Positions 56,886 to 64,000 of a stretch of DNA of 64,000 nucleotides are shown here, in pieces. The notes under the pieces are model-generated. The model had not been told where the DNA came from. It worked only from the letters and a program-made list of their open reading frames with translations, and searched no databases. Source of the stretch: Culex pipiens pallens (taxonomy: Eukaryota; Arthropoda; Insecta; Diptera; Culicidae); the NCBI RefSeq assembly GCF_016801865.2, contig NC_068938.1, forward strand, positions 128,710,323 to 128,774,322, written 5' to 3'. Position 1 is the stretch's first letter, and every line of letters begins with the position of its first letter. The position numbers were made by a program, and so were the translations under genes.

Positions 56886-57293
56886 GAAAAATATGAAAAA
56901 AATACTCAAATGTATTTACAATGTTCACTTTTTATGATTCTTTAATTGTGACTTAAAATTAAATAAAAGTTTGAATAAAGATTTTTTATTTATTGAACAT
57001 GATTTTTGCATCCATCAACCTCTTTCATTTCGGTTTGTTTTGGTTTTTCGACGTTTGTCTGCTTTTTAACTGGGCTTTCGACCCAGTTATCAATCCCCTG
57101 TTAATAAGCAACCCAGTTCAACAACACCCAGTTGTTAACTTTTCAGCAAAAAACTATGGTGTCTTCGGGAAAGTTCAAAATTCAATGAAGGTCCTTCATC
57201 TGAGAATTGATAAAGATTGGACAACTATTGCGCCCTCAACAGGTAAAAAACTGATACAGTTGCTTTTCTCATACAAACTTCAAGCGATTAGAG

Positions 57294-57673
57294 CAGGCCT
57301 GCCCAACCTTTTCGGCTCAATTTTCACATTTTTGATTGTCAAAATTACAATTGTTGATTTTTTCATGGTTTCTTTGATGGAATCGGTTCTCAGATGTCCA
57401 GTAAACATAACTTTGATAAAACTTTGGAAATATATTTTTGCAGGTCTTTTATGTAAGTTTTAAGTGAAAAATTGGTCCGGCCCGTGGGATTGATTTTTGA
57501 CGTAAAATGTAGATAAAAACGACTTGTATAAATATTTTTTCAAACTTTTGGTAAAGTTATGTTCACTGGTCATCTGAGAACCGATATCATCAAAGAAACC
57601 ATGAAAAAATCAACAATTGTAATTTTGACGATCAAAAATGTGAAAATTGAGCCGAAAAGGTTGGGCAGGCCTG
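57294..57673. mobile_element. hAT MITE, 380 bp
   Basis: CAGGCCTGCCCAACCTTTTC and its complement are flanked by perfect 8-bp duplications GATTAGAG (57286-57293, 57674-57681). Inverted symmetry extends through most of the element (TGAGAACCGATT...). Intact duplications suggest a recent insertion. Confidence 0.88.
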
Positions 57674-58081
57674 GATTAGAGGGAGGATTTCCCGTGGGCA
57701 GAATGAGCTCATATTTGGAATTTAGCCTAGTTATGGGTCAATCTTCGATTTCAGGGGATAGCCCCGAGAAAGCCCGGATTTGGACCACTCTAATATACAG
57801 TAATAAAAAAAAATGGCCGAATTTTGGGAAACTTGCTTTTTATATTAAATATTATGGAGTATTTGATAGTTAACGGAAATCCTTAATTTTAAACCAAATA
57901 TTAGCGAAGACATGTTCAGGAAAACAAGGAAATTGCTGTTGAATTTAAAATAACGGCCCCAATGTCTAAGGGTTTTAAAATATTCGCAATTATCCTCCAT
58001 TCTAGTATAGTAATATAAATTATTAAACCATTTCCATCATCCTTCTAACGTTACAGACCACCTTGACGCTAACGGTGCACC

Positions 58082-61000
58082 ATGGTGTTCGTGAGTTCTG
58101 CCGTGTTGGGGGCTGCCGCTGGCACGGGACTGGCCCTGCTGGTGGCCGTTACGATCGTAATGTACCGCTACTACGTGGTCCGGCGCAAGGGCAAAGAGTG
58201 GGCCGAGCTGGACCGGCTGGAGGAGAAAAAGGCAGCCCGGAAAATCAATCTGCAGGTATGGAAGCGGGGTTTCGCTGAACGGAACAACCACACTATCGTT
58301 ATCGTCGTCGTCCATAGCTTACGTAACGATGCGATGGTGGTTGTGGTAATTGGAATTTGATTCTTTCGAGTGGGGTACGTGGGATGGTTGCTTGTTAAAT
58401 GATGCACAACCGGAGGTAGTTTGTCATTCATTTGTATAGAGTTTTATTTTACCTCCTTTCTTCCTGGCTCCACAGCAAGAGTGCAGCGTGATTAGTGGTT
58501 CCCATCCGGTGCAACCACCGTCGAGCGTTCCCCAGCACGGGCTGGTCAGCGAGTGTGGCAAGGGTGGCCCACTGGAGGTGAGCTCGAGTCCGTTGCAACC
58601 GAACCTGGAGCAAAAACCGAAACCGTACTCCGGCCGACAGAAGCCCCCACCTCCGTCGGCTTCCAGGAACAACAGCACCGAAAGTGTGCACTCTCGAGCA
58701 TCGGTAAGCCACTTGAGCACGCTTTATTCTGGTAGTTTTTCGATTAATAGTTGAAGTGATTTCAGAGTTGTCGTGAGTCGCCCAAATTTGCTTCGCATAT
58801 TAACGCAGAAACAAGATCGACCATTTCAGAAAACTTTATCATTCAGGTAAATTTGATGTGGTTTGACCTCTTGACGTGACCAACTTTCCTAGAATGCGAA
58901 TCCCGTTTCCTGTTTGATTAACAATGTATGTTTGTTATTTGGACAATAAAATTTACAAACAATAATTGATAAACCAATGCCAAAGTATAAAAATAATAAA
59001 TCTTTGAAGCAAATTGAATACACTAAAACCCCGATTGTTTGACACCAACTGTTGTCAAACGAACGGGGTCACTTTTTAGTTTGACACCCCTTTAACACGG
59101 AGTTCACACACACTACCAAACGTGTGTTTTGATAGTGTGCGTGCGTGCGTACATATTGGGGAGATACAAATTTTACAACTCACCTTCTGTTGCAGGGCTA
59201 AATAAATAAATTGTTTTGTTCTACAACAAGTGTTTCTAAAAATATTTATGTTTAGTTTTAGAGAAATATGATGTTCGTTTCCGAAAAATTGGTTTTGGAA
59301 ATTAAAACTCAATTATCTCGAAAATCGCAAGCTAAATTTTATGTACCAGGTGGCTTTCGAAAGAGGAGATCTAGCAGCTAAAACGCTGAAAAAATCTCAG
59401 AGATATTTTTCCTAAGAATATCTACACCCAACTGGCAGTCGCATGATTGTGATGCATGGCGGCATGAAAGTATATCAGAATCTGCATGAAAACTGTCCTC
59501 ATGCATTTTTTGCGATATAGGGGTATGACATTTTTGCCCGTTACCGACGGCTTTTTGGTTGTATTTCACAAAAAAAGCACTTAGCAGAACGAGGATTGAA
59601 CCACCAACTTCTTGGTTATTGATCCGACACGCTACCACCGCGCCATGGACGCTTGATGAAATGTGAGTGAAAGAGCACCAACATATGCTTCTCTTTGGAG
59701 TGTTGCTCGGGGACAGGCCAGCATTATATGTGTTGGTAAGAACTGCAGATCGCTGAAATTTTTACACGCGGGCAAAAATGATCTACGGGCTTGCTGCAAA
59801 AAATGTTATAAAATATGACATTTTCTGCAGCAAATCCAATGTTGCAGATTTTGAGATATATTTTTCCTTTGGGTGTACGGTATTAACTTTTTGGCCAATT
59901 GCAGTTTTTCTCATAGTTTTACGATTTTTCTATAACAAACATTTTACAACTTTAGTTTTCGCCCTGTAGGCCTTCATAGCGGCACTTTTTGGTCTCAATT
60001 TTGACATATTCGGAATCGTCAGGAAATTTTACATTAGATTGAGATGTTGGAGTTATGAATTTGATTAAGAAAATAATTAAATAAAACATTTATGAAAAAA
60101 AGTTAGATTTTTCATACCCTGTGTTCAATACGTCAAATGCTGTATTAAGTAGGCGAATACCTGTTTTACCCATAATCCGACAAAATGCTAAAAAATATTT
60201 TAATTAATTCTAAATGGCATTTTTTTCAATCAAATTCAAAATTTCAACTCCTCAATCTAATGTAAAATTTTCTGAGGATTCCGAATATGTCAAAATTAAG
60301 ACCACAAAGTGCCGCTATGGAAGCCTACAGGGCAAAAACCAACGTTGTAAAATGTTTGTTATAGAAAAATCGTAAAACTATGAGAAAAACTGCGATTGGC
60401 CAAAAAGTTAATACCGTAGGCTTATAGTCCATGAAATTCCCTAACTTTTGACCTATGGGAGTATGGGTGTTTGAGGCTGTTGCAAAAAGTTATTAAGGAT
60501 TTAAAAAAAATCAATTTTTAATAGTAATTTGCAAATGCTATGAGAAAAAGTCAAATCAATCCTAGATGTCTATAGCACATTTTGAAGGGCTTCAAAAGAC
60601 CATTCGAATGCATCTAAGAGATTTGGAATTGATGAAGTTTTACGGAAATGCGAGCAATTTTAAGATTTTTCATGTTTTTTGGACCTCAAACTTCAATGCC
60701 CGTTTTACCCCACTTCCCTTTGTCGTAGAGGGCTCATATTTGGCATGAGTTCATCTAATATATAGACAAACAAACCCTGAAAGTTTCATCCAAATCGGAG
60801 CAACTTGTTACGACCTGTTTCACATCGGTGAAAAACTCGCTCTTAATGAACAAATTTTTGAGGGTTTGCAAGGCATAATTAAAAAATACTTGGAAAAAAT
60901 ACTTGCGTGTCTTTTTGGGCAGTCCGAGCAAAACTTCTATCAACTTTCGAAAACAACATAAATAATTTGTGTTTCCTCTAATCATTTCATTAATAGTTTC

Positions 61001-63482
61001 TGTACAAATATCCTCAAGTTTTCAATAAATATTAGATGTTTTTTATTTGTTTGTAATTCAATATAACTAAACAATCACTTCTCCCAATCCTCGCAGAAAT
61101 CCCACTCCCCGGGCCGTCTACGAACGTTCAGCCTCGAGGGCCGCCTTCCGCTGGCCTACGAACCGGACGGCCGCGTTGGCTCCAAGGAAAGTGTTACGTC
61201 GGTCTTTTCCGTCAACCCGCGGGACATCAACTCACCGAAAAAGCGCAACAGTACGGTTTCGTGTGCCACCCTACCGCGGCACGCGGAAATTGCCAGCGTT
61301 CCGGACAGCCCGAGCGGATCGATTCGGTCGGACAGTACCCGGTCTCCGCGGCGTCGAGTTCCCATCATCATGGCTGCGAATGACATCAATACGGTTCTGG
61401 GCCGGTTCCACCTCCGGTTGCAGTACGACGGAGCGAAGGAGGAGCTGATGGTTCATCTGGTGGAAGGTAGGTTTTCGGTTGGACTGACGATTGTAATTTG
61501 AATAACTTATCAATGAGTCGCAAAAACTCACCTCTAACTATTTTTTTCATTGATTACAGCTCAAGAGTTAATCTCCTTGTCAGAAGGTGGCTTTCGAGAT
61601 CCTTATGTAAGGTTGTTCTTGGACACTGACGAAGAACATCGCACAATGCAAACGGCTATCCATCGAGCGGAAACTCATCCATTTTTCGATCAGCACTATT
61701 CATTCCTGCTACGGCCGAGGAATCTCGTGAAGACCAATTTCGTCTTACAGGTATAATAAATCTCAACATAATCAACAACCTTAAAACTACAACATTCTGA
61801 TCATCATCCAGCTCCTCGATTACGACCGATTTTCACGCGATGAAGTAATTGGCGAGATTCGGTTCCTGCTCAACACGTTGGACTTGTCGGGGTGTGAAAT
61901 TTGGGGTGATTTGATTGCGGTTAAAAAACCCACAGAACAGTCGGCGGAGCTGTTGATCTCGTTGAGTTATCTGCCACAGGCAGAGCGGCTAACCGTGGTC
62001 GTGATGAAGGCCAAGAATTTGCACGTCGTGCATGAGCCGTTTGTGAAGGTAATTTGAAAAATAATACAAAAATACAAAAATACAAAAATACAAAAATACA
62101 AAAATACAAAAATACAAAAATACAAAAATACAAAAATACAAAAATACAAAAATACAAAAATACAAAAATACAAAAATACAAAAATACAAAAATACAAAAA
62201 TACAAAAATACAAAAATACAAAAATACAAAAATACAAAAATACAAAAATACAAAAATACAAAAATACAAAAATACAAAAATACAAAAATACAAAAATACA
62301 AAAATACAAAAATACAAAAATACAAAAATACAAAAATACAAAAATACAAAAATACAAAAATACAAAAATACAAAAATACAAAAATACAAAAATACAAAAA
62401 TACAAAAATACAAAAATACAAAAATACAAAAATACAAAAACACAAAAATACAAAAATACAAAAATACAAAAATACAAAAATACAAAAATACAAAAATACA
62501 AAAAAACAAAAATACAAAAATACAAAAATACAAAAATACAAAAATACAAAAATACAAAAATACAAAAATACAAAAATACAAAAATACAAAAATACAAAAA
62601 TACAAAAATACAAAAATACAAAAATACAAAAATACAAAAATACAAAAATACGAAAATACAAAAATACAAAAATACAAAAATACAAAAATACAAAAATACA
62701 AAAATACAAAAATACAAAAATACAAAAATACAAAAATACAAAAATACAAAAATACAAAAATACAAAAATACAAAAATACAAAAATACAAAAATACAAAAA
62801 TACAAAAATACAAAAATACAAAAATACAAAAATACAAAAATACAAAAATACAAAAATACAAAAATACAAAAATACAAAAATACAAAAATACAAAAATACA
62901 AAAATACAAAAATACAAAAATACAAAAATACAAAAATACAAAAATACAAAAATACAAAAATACAAAAATACAAAAATACAAAAATACAAAAATACAAAAA
63001 TACAAAAATACAAAATACAAAAATACAAAAATACAAAAATACAAAAATACAAAAATACAAAAATACAAAAATACAAAAATACAAAAATACAAAAATACAA
63101 AAATACAAAAATACAAAAATACAAAAATACAAAAATACAAAAATACAAAAATACAAAAATACAAAAATACAAAAATCAAATTCCATCTTTCCTTCAGCTC
63201 TACCTGATTGTGAACGACAAGCGCGCCAAGAAGCGGAAGACCAGCGCCATCCGGGCCGCGGACCCGTCCAACCCGATCTGGAACGAGGCGTTCACGTTTG
63301 ACCTGCCGGCCTCGCAGCTGCAGGACGCCGGCGTCGAGCTGTTTGTCACATCGAACGAGGGTGAAACGCAGGAACCGGGTTGTGCCGTCGGGCTGCAGGA
63401 GGGCGGTTCCGGGTCAGCGCACTGGCAGGATCTGATGCAGAACAGCCGCAAACCGATCGCCATGTGGCACACGTTGAGATAA
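58082..63482 (+). CDS. Synaptotagmin-like tandem-C2 membrane protein (probable Syt12 type)
   Basis: Six exons (58082-58255, 58476-58703, 61097-61466, 61560-61750, 61812-62048, 63198-63482) join in phase across GT/AG introns to 494 residues. Residues 7-28 are a membrane anchor after a short N-terminus, followed by a basic stop-transfer (RRKGK). A Pro/Ser-rich linker (60-230) leads to C2A (about 234-345) and C2B (about 366-494), which ends with the synaptotagmin-type HWQDLMQNSRKPIAMWHTL. C2A keeps D271, D324, D326 and D331 but has Ser265 where the first loop Asp is expected. C2B has HEP instead of SDP and lacks the second-loop Asp cluster. It therefore probably binds membranes or SNARE partners with little or no calcium control, as known for Syt12-type proteins. 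TTACAG at 58051-58056 shows a further 5' non-coding exon. Confidence 0.88.
59022..59155. repeat. Half of the ACACTCAA MITE (relative of 3793-4005)
   Basis: GACACCAACTGTTGTCAAAC, AACACGGAGTTCACACACAC and TTTGATAGTGTGCGTGCG match one half of the element at 3793-4005 in inverse order. It lies in intron 2 of the synaptotagmin-like gene. Confidence 0.6.
59567..59656 (-). repeat. tRNA-like unit in intron
   Basis: Minus strand: A-box TGGCGCGGTGGTAGCG and B-box GGTTCAATCC with tRNA spacing. Stems are imperfect. SINE-derived is more likely than a tRNA gene. Confidence 0.5.
59878..60416. mobile_element. TA-flanked foldback element in intron 2
   Basis: CGGTATTAACTTTTTGGCCA and its complement close the element, with TA on both sides (59876-59877, 60417-60418). 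Arms of about 205 bp surround a 130-bp AT-rich spacer. Confidence 0.75.
62064..63175. repeat. (AAAAATAC)n array, about 139 units
   Basis: An almost pure octanucleotide array fills the last intron (62049-63197) of the synaptotagmin-like gene. Deviations are single changes near 62441, 62503 and 62652 and one 7-mer near 63014. It starts about 15 bp after the donor and ends about 20 bp before the acceptor. Long repetitive frames across it are artefacts. Confidence 0.98.
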
Positions 63483-63665
63483 ATTGAGGCTCTCTGATTA
63501 GCGAGAGAGTCAGAGAGAGAGAGAGATACTACAAAGTAGCAACCACCTTGCTTTTTGAGCTTGTTCTTTACAGTGAATGCGGTTTCTAAAAAAACCCACC
63601 TCCACCCCAAATTCCCTTCTTCTGTGATTGAATCCTTTCAGCCAAGGCTTCAATCGAAAATACCA

Positions 63666-63671
63666 AATAAA
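63666..63671 (+). terminator. Poly(A) signal of synaptotagmin-like gene
   Basis: AATAAA lies 184 bp after the stop codon, following a short GA-rich tract (63504-63530) in the 3' leader. Confidence 0.65.
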
Positions 63672-63679
63672 AACTTACT

Positions 63680-64000
63680 AATGCATCTCAGTTTGGTTGT
63701 TCAGTAAAACCGCAGTAATAAAAAACGCACTAACCACAACTAAAACCAGCCACAAAATTATATACTTAACACATGTCAATACATCACACAAAATGTACAT
63801 CACAGGTTTCTGTATATTTGCACTGAAAACTGATAACCGGTCATGTTTTAATCCGCACAGAGAGGACAATGAATGTTACAGCTGTTCACGCCAAAGTTTA
63901 GAAAAGCACGTTTTTATCCCCTTTATTCACAAGAGAGAGAAAAGTAAACATTTTACAAAACAAGTTGACACCGTTCAACGGTACAAATGCGTTAGACTGA
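63680..64000. other. Downstream intergenic DNA
   Basis: No gene or repeat boundary was recognised before the end of the window. Confidence 0.4.

Noticed and set aside
61921..63301. Four long repetitive frames, one running into the synaptotagmin exon
   Set aside because: They are translations of the AAAAATAC array; splice sites and reading phase place it in an intron.

Overview
The window looks like nuclear DNA of a culicine mosquito, most likely Culex. This is inferred from content, since no database search was possible. The support is: two tandem insect hexamerin (larval storage protein) genes, intron-containing genes with GT/AG sites, TATA and Inr-type promoters and AATAAA signals, dimeric tRNA-derived SINEs, and a very dense load of short terminal-inverted-repeat (TIR) elements. 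Five protein-coding genes can be supported. Most of the rest is repeat-derived DNA.

Layout. 1-1.4 kb (+): last exon of a glutaredoxin gene, with a SINE in the upstream intron. 1.6-8.8 kb (-): complete group XII secretory phospholipase A2 gene, convergent with the glutaredoxin gene. Its first coding exon is separated from the second by a 5.7-kb intron full of transposons. 8.8-16.1 kb: a nested transposon pile (SINE in an older element, hAT-like element in the SINE, smaller elements inside that). 16.1-18.3 kb and 21.8-24.0 kb (+): two hexamerin genes, each a short signal-peptide exon plus one long exon, separated by a repeat-derived element. 24.4-29.4 kb (-): a very long single coding exon for a SecA-like ATPase of about 1,612 residues with a spliced 5' leader. 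This is the most unusual gene here. 29.5-58 kb: no convincing host gene except one small hypothetical reading frame; it contains a truncated LINE, hAT-, piggyBac- and Harbinger-like elements, long foldback elements, several SINEs, GC-richer unique islands and a 1.49-kb hexanucleotide array. 58.1-63.5 kb (+): a synaptotagmin-like tandem-C2 gene, probably Syt12-like, whose last intron is almost entirely a 1.1-kb octanucleotide array.

The genes do not form a pathway. The hexamerins are a tandem duplication of secreted storage proteins. The glutaredoxin and phospholipase genes share a convergent 3' intergenic region of about 50 bp between poly(A) signals. The repeats allow order-of-insertion inferences because several filled sites can be compared with empty sites elsewhere in the same window. 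All family names for repeats rest on terminal sequences and target-site duplications (TSDs) read by eye. All gene names rest on recognised motifs.
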